Origin: an uncultured Eggerthellaceae bacterium
GTDB taxonomy: Bacteria > Actinomycetota > Coriobacteriia > Coriobacteriales > Eggerthellaceae
Reading direction: 5' to 3'
Assembly: GCA_947565915.1 (NCBI GenBank)
Contig: CANOHY010000005.1
Location: 1 to 64,000 of the forward strand
DNA: 64,000 nt
Numbering within the stretch: position 1 is the first letter of the stretch; each line of letters opens with the position of its first letter. Shown here piece by piece: positions 36,001 through 43,578 of this stretch. The translations under genes and the position numbers were made by a program. Below the pieces are notes generated by a model that was not told the DNA's origin, did not search any database, and worked only from the letters and a program-made list of their open reading frames with translations.

Positions 36001-36414
36001 GAGGTCTGGCTCCAGAAGCTGGACGCGCTTGAGGGCAGCCCCGGAAAGCGCATAGCCCTCGTCAAAGCGGCGCGGGATGAAGGGGGTCGCATGAGCTCCC
36101 AGGGCACGCAACCCCCGCGTGAGCACTGTGGTCGCCGACACGCCGTCTACGTCGAAGTCGCCGAACACCACGACGCGCTTGTGTTCGCGTACGGCTGCCT
36201 CGAGTGCGTCCACGACGCCTTCCATGCCCGAGATGTCGTAGGGGTTTCGCCAATCGCGATCGAGCGAGGGATGCAAGAAGCTCTCGGCTTGCTCCACGCT
36301 TGAAATGCCCCGAGCAGCCATGACGGTGGCAATGAACTCGGGGATGTCGAAGTGCTCTCGAAGGCGTGCGACCACATGCGGGTTGGCCGCGCTGATCTTG
36401 TATGTGGCTGACAT
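33082..36414 (-). CDS. recJ: RecJ single-strand exonuclease fused to a RecQ-like SF2 helicase
   Basis: About 1,110 aa, nearly twice a normal RecJ. Residues 1 to about 570 are RecJ: GDFDVDG near 85, VDCGIA, the DHH motif in ITDHHEPP near 160, and the DHHA1 motif FGGHEAAVG near 415, then an OB-like region. Residues from about 630 form a DEAD/DEAH helicase: Walker A TGRGKS near 661, VVDEAHH near 766, ALTATAP, NSRMASVQLARML and QMSGRAGRDG near 946. RecJ digests ssDNA 5'-3' and often works with RecQ in recombination; here exonuclease and unwinding activities are joined covalently. No frameshift or internal start suggests that the fusion is artificial. Confidence 0.93.
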   Translation of the reverse strand: MSATYKISAANPHVVARLREHFDIPEFIATVMAARGISSVEQAESFLHPSLDRDWRNPYDISGMEGVVDALEAAVREHKRVVVFGDFDVDGVSATTVLTRGLRALGAHATPFIPRRFDEGYALSGAALKRVQLLEPDLIVTVDCGIACAEEVAAILAHGTEVVITDHHEPPKVRPKDVPLVDPKTDPSCPSSILAGVGVALKVVQALGARFGYPHLWRSYTDFATLGTVADLMPMRDENRALVKDGLERIMSEPRPCMAALLECSGMTGKTITSTDLSFSIIPRLNAAGRMGDACLALDLLMTDDYDKALQLAHQLEEVNDRRRAIEAELSELARNEAVRIYHGQRALVVAGEDWHEGVKGIVASRLAHNYGVPCLLFTIDGDEAHGSGRTIGQVNLFKAVESTAPLLTKFGGHEAAVGVTLPKSRLTEFAEQLCAYMDALPEEDFHPLIQVDAVVSLEELTVANVEKMQMLAPFGQENKVPMLMAQDVVIMNARAVGADKNHFSCTLSDGISQVDAIMFHCKEIEGLLKEKSLVTATFEVQVDEWRGRRNVKAMLKTIAPVEPCCALKACLDPGNCEFVSNLLAETDEEICREDEESVSLLEEHEALRKESRKQWEQLARSNPAQLEDAIIREFIGGGQLHQKQREVLDLLDAGTSAMCVMATGRGKSLIFQVHAAKVALAQGGVSMFVYPLRALINDQAFHLNNALRNFGIVAEVLNGETAPEDRQQIYERLAQGECDIILTTPEFLSIHAAKIGAAHPISFLVVDEAHHIGLAREANRPAYKDLASILGVLGNPTVLALTATAPDEVMRDIEAQLPIGRCVCDCTERPNLQLDDQRNQKRRDEYLARLVATGEKTVIYVNSRMASVQLARMLRRRVPHIALMIGFYNAGLSRAERARIEEMFRSGEFSVLIATSAFGEGVNIPDIRHVVLYNLPYNEIEFNQMSGRAGRDGAEAGVHLLYSNQDAGTNEGILSSMTPDRRSMATIYRVLRELSQQAAASGGWAVLDCPNVIKRAASRGCDIMESSVECAVAVFRELGLFDVRAGQANGVRVREVRLVDTDQKVDLESSIRYREGIDERVVFEVFKAWALGESAAALRQRIIRPILPF

Positions 36415-36653
36415 GCTGAAACCTCGTAAGACTCGTTGCTTGGGAAGTATTCTATCACGCAGCCACTTGCCTCAAGGTAACGCTTCAGCATGTCATGAGC
36501 CAACATTATTCCTTCAACGAAAGCGCGCTTACCGTGTGGCGTATCCTTCATATTTCGCAGGACATGGACGATTACGCTTTAGTCGACTTATCATAGATGG
36601 CTGATTAACAAGCACCGTCAATTTAACGAACGCGAAACCGAAGGCACGCTTGC

Positions 36654-38495
36654 ATGGCATTTCTGCTGGGCTCAGAAAAGATCACGATGGACTACCCCTC
36701 CAAAACGGTGCTGGACGAGGTATCCCTTGGCGTGGATGCTGGCGACCGCATTGGCATTGTGGGGCGAAACGGCGACGGCAAATCCACTCTGCTTGGACTA
36801 TTAGCCGGCGAGATCGAACCCACGGACGGCCGCGTGATTCATACCAATGGCGTGCGCGTGGGCATTCTGGGGCAGCGCGATGCCTTGCGCAACGACGATA
36901 CCGTGCAGCGCGCCATCGTGGGCGATGCCCCCGAGCACGAATGGGCCAGCGACGCGCGCATTCGTAGTGTGATCGCGGGCATTGTGGGTGATATTCCATG
37001 GGACGCGCGCATTGGCACGCTTTCGGGCGGCCAGCGACGCCGCGTTGACATTGCACGCCTGCTAGTGGGCGACTACGACGTATTGATGCTGGACGAGCCC
37101 ACCAACCATTTGGATGTGCGCGCAATCAACTGGCTGGCCCAGCACCTGAAAGCGCGTTGGCGCGAAGGTCAAGGGGCGCTTCTGGTGGTCACTCACGACC
37201 GCTGGTTCCTCGATGAGGTATGCACCAGCATGTGGGAAGTCCACGACGGGCGCGTGGAGCCTTTCGAAGGCGGCTTCTCTGCTTACATCATGCAGCGCGT
37301 CGAGCGCGAGCGCGTAGCGCGCGTAACCGAGGAGCGCCGCCAGAACAAGCTGCGCCGCGAGCTTGCATGGCTTTCGCGCGGAGCCCGCGCCCGCTCGACC
37401 AAGCCGAAGTTTCACGTGAAAGCAGCTCAGGAGCTCATCGCCGACGTGCCTCCGCTTCGCAACGAGCTAGAGCTCAAGCGCATGGCCATCACGCGCCTGG
37501 GCAAGCAGGTGGTAGACGTCAAGGGCGTCACGATGGAATACGATGGCCGCAAGGTGCTCGATGACGTGGAATGGCTCGTCGGGCCGGGCGACCGCTTCGG
37601 CATCCTGGGCGCGAATGGTGCGGGCAAAACAACGCTCATCAACCTCATCCAGAAGAAGATTCGCCCCACGAAAGGCTTCGTGAAGGTGGGCAAGACGGTG
37701 AAGTTCGCCGTGCTCTCGCAGCACCTCGACGAGTTCGACAACCTCGGGGACAACCGAGTTCGCCAGGTGGTGGGACGGTTCGGCCATGCCGTGATGCTCG
37801 ATGGCAAGGATCAAACGCCCAAGCAGCTGCTCGAGCGCCTCGGTTTCACGAACGCCGACATGAACGAACCGGTGCGCGACCTCTCGGGTGGCCAGAAGCG
37901 CCGCCTTGCCCTGATGCTCATTCTGCTGGAAGAACCCAACGTGCTGATTTTGGACGAGCCAGGCAACGACTTGGATGTAGACATGCTGGCTGCCGTGGAA
38001 GACTTGCTGGACGGCTGGCCAGGCACACTGTTGCTGATCACGCACGACCGCTATTTGATGGAGCGCGTCACCGACCACCAGTATGCCCTCATGAATGGCA
38101 AGTTGCGCCACTTGCCCGGCGGGGTTGATGAGTACTTGCGGCTGGCCGACGAACAGCAGGCTTCCTTGTCCCAAGGTGGTGCCGCAACGGGCAAGCATGC
38201 GTCTTCAGGTGATGAAACTGCTTCTATGGCTACTACCGAAAGTGGTACCGATCAGCAAGGCAGCGCGCTTTCCAACCAGGAACTGCGTGCGCTCAAGAAA
38301 GCGTTGCAGTCGACTGAGCGCAAGATGAGCACGCTGCGGCAGAAGATCGAGGACGCCCAACAAGAGCTTTTAGCCGCCGATCCCACCGACTTCCAAGCCT
38401 TAGGCGACATCCAAGCGCGCATCGATGACCTACACGCGCAGCTTGACGAGCTCGAGCTCACGTGGCTCGAAACCGCCGAAACCCTCGGACAGTAA
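36654..38495 (+). CDS. ABC-F family ATPase (Uup-like)
   Basis: About 613 aa, two ATP-binding cassettes without membrane segments. First cassette: Walker A GRNGDGKST, signature LSGGQRRR, Walker B LMLDEPTNHLD. Second: GANGAGKTT, LSGGQKRR, and LILDEPGNDLD in place of the EPTNH form. A C-terminal coiled-coil extension (about 540-613, with LRALKKALQSTERKMSTLRQ) resembles that of Uup. ABC-F proteins act on ribosomes or, for Uup, on branched DNA and ribosome assembly. It is divergent from recJ, sharing a 239-base upstream region. The GND variant is family-typical for Uup rather than a lost residue. Confidence 0.9.
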   Translation: MAFLLGSEKITMDYPSKTVLDEVSLGVDAGDRIGIVGRNGDGKSTLLGLLAGEIEPTDGRVIHTNGVRVGILGQRDALRNDDTVQRAIVGDAPEHEWASDARIRSVIAGIVGDIPWDARIGTLSGGQRRRVDIARLLVGDYDVLMLDEPTNHLDVRAINWLAQHLKARWREGQGALLVVTHDRWFLDEVCTSMWEVHDGRVEPFEGGFSAYIMQRVERERVARVTEERRQNKLRRELAWLSRGARARSTKPKFHVKAAQELIADVPPLRNELELKRMAITRLGKQVVDVKGVTMEYDGRKVLDDVEWLVGPGDRFGILGANGAGKTTLINLIQKKIRPTKGFVKVGKTVKFAVLSQHLDEFDNLGDNRVRQVVGRFGHAVMLDGKDQTPKQLLERLGFTNADMNEPVRDLSGGQKRRLALMLILLEEPNVLILDEPGNDLDVDMLAAVEDLLDGWPGTLLLITHDRYLMERVTDHQYALMNGKLRHLPGGVDEYLRLADEQQASLSQGGAATGKHASSGDETASMATTESGTDQQGSALSNQELRALKKALQSTERKMSTLRQKIEDAQQELLAADPTDFQALGDIQARIDDLHAQLDELELTWLETAETLGQ

Positions 38496-38503
38496 CGCGA
38501 GAA

Positions 38504-38521
38504 GCCTGTTCGTTAACAGGC
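38504..38521 (+). terminator. Short hairpin after the ABC-F gene
   Basis: A 7-bp perfect stem GCCTGTT-CGTT-AACAGGC starts 8 bases after the stop codon. The following sequence has only a weak T content, so termination efficiency is uncertain. Confidence 0.5.
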
Positions 38522-38567
38522 GCTCTTCATGAACAACGGGCGTAACCCTGTTTAGGCCAGTTTGAAG

Positions 38568-38645
38568 CAGGATGGGGAGTCGTAGTTTTCAACCCCCGCA
38601 GGGAGCGTAGCGACCGAGGAGTGAAAACGGAGGCTCCCCGTCCTG
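38568..38645. repeat. Long nested hairpin element between convergent genes
   Basis: A 12-bp outer stem (38568-38579 with 38634-38645, one G-U) encloses a second 7-bp stem GTTTTCA/TGAAAAC (38585-38591 with 38622-38628) and an inner loop containing GGGAGCGTAGCGACCGAGGAG. It lies between the convergent ABC-F and peptidoglycan-binding genes. It could be a REP-like repeat, a bidirectional terminator or a structured RNA. GAGCG-AGCG words recur in the spacer at 59385-59425, suggesting a repeat family. Confidence 0.55.
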
Positions 38646-38664
38646 ATCATGCCGATAAAAGCTG

Positions 38665-39573
38665 TTAGCTCAAAGCGGTGCAGAGGGCGTCCAGAAGCGC
38701 AATGGCAAAATGCTGCATCGAGCGCTCCTCGCCTGCATCTTCCCAGGTCGATCCAGGAAGTTCGATGGCAATGCGCGGGCGCGGCTTGCGATACGCCGCA
38801 TTCACGGCAGGCGTCATGCGCAAGGCAAGCGTCTCGCTGGGCTCGAACGCAACGCGCGGCACGCGCTCGCCCGACGTATCGTGCTCAGGCAGCAGGATGT
38901 GCACCAGAAGCATGGTCTCGTCGGGTGCTACCAGCAGATGGTCGGCACTCACGATCTTCGAGAACGGATTAGTGGCCAGCGACAGGTTCGACATGCGCGA
39001 GGCCACGCCGCGCGTGAACTCGTCGGTGCCGAACAGGCAAAGCGCATGCTTCTCAAGCACGTCGGCAGCGCGCGCAAAGCCCGAGTTCAGGCTTACGGAA
39101 ATGGCCTTCTTGCCTTCCCAGGAATGATGCAGGTTCTGAATGCATTGGAAGGTGTACGCGCCCACGATGCCGTCGGAGGGCAAGCCCATGTTGCGCTGGA
39201 AGCGCCGCACGGCATCTTCGGTATGAGCGCCGAAGATGGCATCTTCCTGCCCGCTGTGGAAACCGAGCGCACCAAGCGCTTGCTGCAACTCCAGCACATC
39301 GTGCCCATGGAAGTAGGGCATGCGCAGATACAGCGTGCGGTCGCCGATGCTATACGATGCATCCACCAGCGCGGCCCACGTCTTCTCGTCGACTTCGTCG
39401 AGCGGCTCAAGCCCCGACTTCTCACGAAACGCGCGCACGGCCTGCGCCGTCACATCGCCAAATTGGCCATCGATCTCTTCCTCGGGAAGAAGCCCGGCCA
39501 AGAACAGGCGACGCTGCACATCCTCTACCGCGGCACCGGAATCGCCTAATCGTATGGTCTTCATGGGCGACAT
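38665..39573 (-). CDS. Peptidoglycan-binding domain protein
   Basis: About 302 aa. Two tandem PG_binding_1 repeats lie at the N-terminus (about 4-70: LGDSGAAVEDVQRRLFLAGL; about 80-150: ELQQALGALGF, FGAHTEDAVRRFQRNMGLPS). The C-terminal half may be related to an N-acetylmuramoyl-L-alanine amidase-like fold (SVSLNSGFARAADVLEKHA), but its catalytic zinc ligands are not clear. There is no signal peptide, which is odd for a wall binder. ATG 39573 is 2 bases after the stop of the polyprenyl synthase gene, so the two are coupled; ATG 39564 is an alternative start. Confidence 0.8.
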   Translation of the reverse strand: MSPMKTIRLGDSGAAVEDVQRRLFLAGLLPEEEIDGQFGDVTAQAVRAFREKSGLEPLDEVDEKTWAALVDASYSIGDRTLYLRMPYFHGHDVLELQQALGALGFHSGQEDAIFGAHTEDAVRRFQRNMGLPSDGIVGAYTFQCIQNLHHSWEGKKAISVSLNSGFARAADVLEKHALCLFGTDEFTRGVASRMSNLSLATNPFSKIVSADHLLVAPDETMLLVHILLPEHDTSGERVPRVAFEPSETLALRMTPAVNAAYRKPRPRIAIELPGSTWEDAGEERSMQHFAIALLDALCTALS

Positions 39574-39575
39574 AG

Positions 39576-40631
39576 CTACTTCAACCTGTTCACGAACCAG
39601 TCGGCCATGGATATCAGCAGATCGCGCGCAGGCGAGGGGCCAATCATGTCTATCAGACGGTTCTTCGCGATGCTCGTGAGGTTCTCGGCATAGTTGCGCG
39701 CGTAGTCGATGCTGCCCGACTTGTCCATGATGGCCACCGCTTCCTCCAGCTCGGCCGGAGAATCGGTGTGCGACGAGAGAATCTGCACCAACCGCGCGCG
39801 GTCGGCACCTTCGAGGTTCTGGAGCGCATGCACCACCACCAAGGTGCGCTTGCCCTCGGTGATGTCGTCGCGAAAGCCCTTCTTGGTGCTCTCGGACTTG
39901 CCAACCAGGTTCAGCAAGTCGTCTTGAATCTGGAAGGCCAAGCCTGTGTCCAGGCCGTAGTTGCGCAAGCCCTCAATCTCGGTTTCGGTGCCGCCGCCGA
40001 TGATGGCACCAATGGCCAGCGGAACCGCGCCTGAGTAGTGCGCCGTTTTGCACGTGGCCATCACCAGGTAGTCTTCGGGCGTGATGTCGTAGCGACCATC
40101 GCGCGCCCAGCCGATGTCGAGCGCCTGACCCTCGATGGTGCGACGCGTCATGTCGATGAGCTCCGTCAGCACGCGCACCTTGGTGGCGTCGTCGAGATTC
40201 GGGTCCTTCACCACGGTGCCATTGACCAGCTGCAGCCCTAAGTCGCCCATGTTAATGGCCGCCCCTATGCCCTCGGTGAGGTAGAGGCACGGCTCGCCGC
40301 GGCGCAGCTCGGCTTCGTCGGCGATGTCGTCGTGGATAAGTGCTGCCGTGTGAAAATGCTCGATAGCCGCCGCAGCGCTGATGGCCCGGCTTGCATCACC
40401 GCCAACGGCAATGCAAGCTGCGAAGCAGATGAGCGGCCGATGGCGCTTGCCCCCGTTGTCGCTGAACTTGCGCAAGGGCCCATACAGGTAGAAGTCCATG
40501 TCCTCATGCGTGCCATGAGGGATGAAGCCGTTGACCAGCTCGCCCACGTGCACGGCGTAACGGTCGAGGTACTCCTCGAAATCCTGGGGCTTCTCGCCTG
40601 ATGTCAGCAACTCGGAGAAATCGAGTGACAT
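39576..40631 (-). CDS. Polyprenyl diphosphate synthase
   Basis: About 351 aa trans-isoprenyl diphosphate synthase. The first aspartate-rich motif is HDDIADEAELRRGEP and the second is QIQDDLLNLVG, with GGKRHRP before the first. It elongates allylic diphosphates with IPP for quinone or lipid carrier synthesis; chain length cannot be assigned. The second motif is DDxxN rather than DDxxD, as in many such enzymes. AAAGGAG precedes ATG 40631. It forms a unit with the downstream peptidoglycan-binding gene and follows the NifX-like gene by 18 bases. Confidence 0.9.
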   Translation of the reverse strand: MSLDFSELLTSGEKPQDFEEYLDRYAVHVGELVNGFIPHGTHEDMDFYLYGPLRKFSDNGGKRHRPLICFAACIAVGGDASRAISAAAAIEHFHTAALIHDDIADEAELRRGEPCLYLTEGIGAAINMGDLGLQLVNGTVVKDPNLDDATKVRVLTELIDMTRRTIEGQALDIGWARDGRYDITPEDYLVMATCKTAHYSGAVPLAIGAIIGGGTETEIEGLRNYGLDTGLAFQIQDDLLNLVGKSESTKKGFRDDITEGKRTLVVVHALQNLEGADRARLVQILSSHTDSPAELEEAVAIMDKSGSIDYARNYAENLTSIAKNRLIDMIGPSPARDLLISMADWFVNRLK

Positions 40632-40649
40632 GGACTTGCTCCTTTAGCG

Positions 40650-41015
40650 CTAGTGACGGCAAGCAGCGCTTGGATCCATGCGGGCAACCTTGCCCTGCGC
40701 GAACATCTCCAGTACCTTGCCCACGTTCGGCTCGGTGCCATCGGCATACACGGCAACTCCTGCCTCGGTGAAGCGCGTGAAGGGCGGCATGCCCATGCCG
40801 GCAGTCAGAATGCCATCCAGCCCAAGAGTGAGAGCGAAGTTGATCACGCCACCGCATCCCTCGACGTCGTGGTCGACGTTCTTGATGGATTCCACGTTCA
40901 CGATGTTCATGTCGTCATCGAAATCGACCACGGTGAAGTAGGCTGCATGACCAAAATGGCCACTTCGCTGGCTATCCAAACCTGCACCGGTCTCGCTGGG
41001 AACTGCAATTCTCAT
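40650..41015 (-). CDS. NifX/NifB-family (dinitrogenase cofactor biosynthesis-like) protein
   Basis: About 121 aa single-domain protein of the MTH1175/NifX/VnfX fold: MRIAVPSETG, SGHFGHAAYFTVVDFD and the glycine-rich GLDGILTAGMGMPPFTRF. Such proteins bind or carry iron-sulfur or Fe-Mo clusters, but here no nif genes are near, so it is probably an orphan metal-cluster carrier. It has cysteines in EGCGGVINF and near the C-terminus (AACRH). AAGGAG is 7-8 bases before ATG 41015. A DtxR-box-like palindrome precedes it (41067-41085). Confidence 0.85.
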   Translation of the reverse strand: MRIAVPSETGAGLDSQRSGHFGHAAYFTVVDFDDDMNIVNVESIKNVDHDVEGCGGVINFALTLGLDGILTAGMGMPPFTRFTEAGVAVYADGTEPNVGKVLEMFAQGKVARMDPSAACRH

Positions 41016-41066
41016 GATGACTCTCCTTAGAATTCGTGGCGAGCTCTCGGGCGCGCCGTCAATAGT

Positions 41067-41085
41067 ATAGGTAGAGTATACCTAT
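41067..41085. promoter_or_regulatory. DtxR/IdeR-box-like palindrome upstream of the NifX-like gene
   Basis: A 19-bp inverted repeat ATAGGTA-GAGTA-TACCTAT. Its TAGGT and ACCTA arms stand at the same spacing as in the known DtxR consensus (TTAGGTTAGCCTAACCTAA). It overlaps possible TATACT -10 elements on the minus strand. A DtxR-type regulator is encoded 2.1 kb away at 43173. Confidence 0.45.
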
Positions 41086-41127
41086 TAGTTTGAAGTCCCT
41101 GTGTGGTGGAGTAAGCAAGTGCAAAAC

Positions 41128-41212
41128 TGGTAGGAGCGGTGGGACTCGAACCCACAATCCCGAAGGAGGCGGATTTTAAGTCCGCTGCGTATGCCAATTC
41201 CGCCACGCTCCC
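41128..41212 (-). tRNA. tRNA-Leu (anticodon TAA)
   Basis: The minus strand reads GGGAGCGTGGCGGAATTGGC at the 5' end, with a 7-bp acceptor stem paired to CGCTCCT, anticodon loop CTTAAAA giving TAA, a long variable arm (class II, CTCCTTCGGGAT region) and GGTTCGAGTCCC T-arm. CCA is encoded (41128-41130). A TATAAT element at 41223-41228 lies just upstream. Confidence 0.95.
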
Positions 41213-41275
41213 ACAACGAATAATTATAGGCTAGCTTGTTTGCATCTTCTCCCTCGCTTCAAAGCATAGCGAGCC

Positions 41276-42232
41276 TCACGCAAGATTCGCTTCGAAAGCT
41301 ATAAGCCCGTGCAATATGTCGCGTTCGCTTGCCACGAACGAATCGGCTCCTGCAAGCTCCAGCACCACCTGCAAGATCAGCATGCCCGCCACGATGACGG
41401 GGGCGCGCTTGGGCTCGAGGCCAACCACCTTCTTGCGCTGCTCGAGCGGAAGCGCGGCAAGCATGCGCACCAAATCGCGCAAGTCGGACACGCTCACGCG
41501 CACGCCATGCACGAGCGCTGGGTCGTACGCTTCGATGCGGTCGCGCATGGTGACCGCGCTGGTTGCGGTGCCAGCCACGGCAACAATGAGCGCAGGCAGA
41601 AGCCCTTCGTCTTCCAACTGCACGAAATAGTCCCCAAACACCGAAGCGATCCACTCGCGCGCTTGCGCTAACTCATCGGGTTGCGGTGGATCATGGCGCA
41701 AGAAGCGCTCGGTTACGCGGCGGCATCCCACGTCGAATGAGCGCGCGATTCGGGGCTCGCTTCCACTGCGCCCAGCAACGACCTCTGTCGAGCCGCCACC
41801 AACATCCACCACCACGACGTCTTCGCCCGGAAACGCCGAGCTTGCGCCCGCAAACGACAAGGCCGCTTCTTCGGATCCCGGAATCACCTCCAAGTGAAAG
41901 ATGGTGCGCTCGGAAACAGTGGCCTGGAAGTCCGCGGCGTTCTTCGCGTCCCGCGATGCCGAGGTGGCTACCGCACGGATGCCCGCGAAGGGGCGCGCGG
42001 GTTCGGTTTCTCGAAGGCTCATGACGGTATCAGAGAAGCGCTCGAGCGCGCTTACCGTGCGCCCGATGGACTCCGGCTGCAAGAGCTGCGTGCGGTCGAC
42101 GTCTAATCCCAGGTTGCAGATCTCCATGTCGCGCGCAACCTCGGACAGCTGTCCCGTTTCGTCAACGTCTGCAATCAGCAAGCGACACGTCACCGTGCCG
42201 ATGTCCACAGCCGCATAGCGCCCAGCGCGCAC
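41276..42232 (-). CDS. ppx: Ppx/GppA-family exopolyphosphatase/guanosine pentaphosphatase
   Basis: About 318 aa, the short single-module form. The ASKHA ATPase fold shows phosphate motif AAVDIGTVTCRLLIADV at the N-terminus and VVVVDVGGGSTEVV near 140; the adenosine-type motif VAVAGTATSAVTM is near 220. It hydrolyses polyphosphate and/or pppGpp to ppGpp. It begins with GTG immediately after the stop of the DivIC-like gene, in the same frame, so it is strongly coupled. It is functionally linked to rel elsewhere in the window. Confidence 0.9.
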   Translation of the reverse strand: MRAGRYAAVDIGTVTCRLLIADVDETGQLSEVARDMEICNLGLDVDRTQLLQPESIGRTVSALERFSDTVMSLRETEPARPFAGIRAVATSASRDAKNAADFQATVSERTIFHLEVIPGSEEAALSFAGASSAFPGEDVVVVDVGGGSTEVVAGRSGSEPRIARSFDVGCRRVTERFLRHDPPQPDELAQAREWIASVFGDYFVQLEDEGLLPALIVAVAGTATSAVTMRDRIEAYDPALVHGVRVSVSDLRDLVRMLAALPLEQRKKVVGLEPKRAPVIVAGMLILQVVLELAGADSFVASERDILHGLIAFEANLA

Positions 42233-43096
42233 TTACTCGACTCCGAAAAGCGCATCCAGGAAGGGCGTGTACCATTCCTCGGGCGCCTTCACCGTGCTGG
42301 AGAGCACGTTGGCTTCGATTTTCTCGCTGCCGCGCAGGCCATCGGTGGCGTTCTCGGAAAGACCAACCACCACGCCCATGGACTCGCCCGGCTTCACGTA
42401 GCCGAAGCGCTGGCGCACCGTATCCTCCACGCCAGCATCGCTCACGAGGATGTCGTTTTGCACGTCAAGCGCATCGTTGCGGCTCTCGATGCTCGCATAT
42501 TCCGCAGAGAGCTTGGCATATTCGCGTTGAGATGTGTAGTACTGCTGAAGCGGCGTGTACAGGAAGGCGCACACCAGCACCACGCACAGCACCGCCGTGA
42601 TAGCCTTCACCGTGCCCGTGGTGATGGAGGCGCTCTCTACCGCGCGCGATGCTCCTTGCCTCACCGCTTCGCCGGGCGAGAACGACGGCAAGCTGAGCGA
42701 AGTTCCCCGCTGCATGCGCGTCGCACGCTTTTGCGACGAGCCCATCTGACCCTTGTAGAGGGCAGCCCGCGGAGCGCCTTCGGCCGACGAGGCAGCCTTC
42801 GCCGCGCTTGCATCAGAGCCCTTCCCGAACTGACGGTCGAACATCTTCTCTGCCTTGGCCTTGGTGCGTTGCCGACGCTTGGCTTCGCTCTTGCTTTGCG
42901 TACGTCGCGAAACCGCAGCCCGAGGCTCTTGGTCTTCGAGCTCGTCGGAAGACGATTGACTGCGTTTGGAAAGCGATTCGCTGCGCGTTCGGCGCGAATC
43001 GGCAAGATTGCGCGAGCTGTGCGCACCACGCGCCCGGCGCGATGCGGGTTCGTTCTTCTGCTTGCGAAACGGTAGAATTTTCGAGCTTTGTGCCAT
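42233..43096 (-). CDS. FtsB/DivIC-type septum formation initiator
   Basis: About 287 aa. The first 160 residues are a basic, Ser/Arg-rich cytoplasmic tail; a single transmembrane helix (VKAITAVLCVVLVCAFLYTP, about 163-182) is followed by a coiled coil (about 185-215: YYTSQREYAKLSAEYASIES) and the FtsB-like RQRFGYVKPGESMGVVV segment. These proteins link FtsL/FtsQ at the division site. The long N-terminal tail is unusual relative to enterobacterial FtsB but common in Actinobacteria. It is directly followed by the ppx-type gene, an order often seen in Actinobacteria. Confidence 0.88.
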   Translation of the reverse strand: MAQSSKILPFRKQKNEPASRRARGAHSSRNLADSRRTRSESLSKRSQSSSDELEDQEPRAAVSRRTQSKSEAKRRQRTKAKAEKMFDRQFGKGSDASAAKAASSAEGAPRAALYKGQMGSSQKRATRMQRGTSLSLPSFSPGEAVRQGASRAVESASITTGTVKAITAVLCVVLVCAFLYTPLQQYYTSQREYAKLSAEYASIESRNDALDVQNDILVSDAGVEDTVRQRFGYVKPGESMGVVVGLSENATDGLRGSEKIEANVLSSTVKAPEEWYTPFLDALFGVE

Positions 43097-43172
43097 CAGG
43101 CGATATGCTCCTCGCGCATCCTAGTACGGTTAGCTTTCATGTGATGCCTAAGCGAGTCCTAGAATATCATGC

Positions 43173-43568
43173 TCAGCGAGCCTTTGCACCCAAACCCAGC
43201 TTATCGATATAAGCTACCCACTTTTCGAACGACTCGTCGCTAATCGCATGCTCCATCAAGCAGGCTTCCCGCTCGGCAGTTTCGGCATCGAGGCCAATCT
43301 CGCTTTCCAGAAAGCTCGTGAGATACGAATGGCGCTTGTACACAGCCTGAGCATATTCGTAGCCCCGCTTCGTAAGCGTGATGTCGCCGTAATAGGGCTG
43401 GTCGAGATACCCTTGCGCCTTCAGCGTGCCAATTGCCTTGTTCACCGAAGCGCGCGACACGTTCAGCCTGTTGGCCACGTCAACCGAGCGCACCGGCACA
43501 TCGGTAGTGCCACCCAGCATCACGATGGCCTCAAGATAGTCTTCGAGCGAAGACGAGATCTTTTCCAT
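43173..43568 (-). CDS. DtxR/MntR-family metal-dependent regulator
   Basis: About 131 aa. The winged helix (SLEDYLEAIVMLGG, VRSVDVANRLNVSRASVNKA, LDQPYYGDITLTKRGYEYA) is followed by a dimerisation and metal-binding domain (YKRHSYLTSFLESEIGL, EREACLMEHAISDESFEKW). No SH3-like domain is present, as in MntR. It probably represses metal uptake or homeostasis genes in response to Fe or Mn. ATG 43568 is chosen over the TTG 43589, which overlaps the previous gene's stop. A DtxR-box-like site lies at 41067-41085. Confidence 0.9.
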   Translation of the reverse strand: MEKISSSLEDYLEAIVMLGGTTDVPVRSVDVANRLNVSRASVNKAIGTLKAQGYLDQPYYGDITLTKRGYEYAQAVYKRHSYLTSFLESEIGLDAETAEREACLMEHAISDESFEKWVAYIDKLGLGAKAR

Positions 43569-43578
43569 GGTTCCCGGC

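Noticed and set aside
36147..36551. A minus-strand frame beginning MKDTPHGKRAFVEG upstream of the recJ fusion
   Set aside because: Its first 45 codons look protein-like, but it runs out of frame into recJ and has no ribosome site or family; a small leader peptide cannot be supported.
36654..38495. EPGND in the second Walker B of the ABC-F protein as a lost catalytic motif
   Set aside because: The catalytic Glu is retained and this variant occurs in Uup-type ABC-F proteins, so it is not evidence of inactivation.
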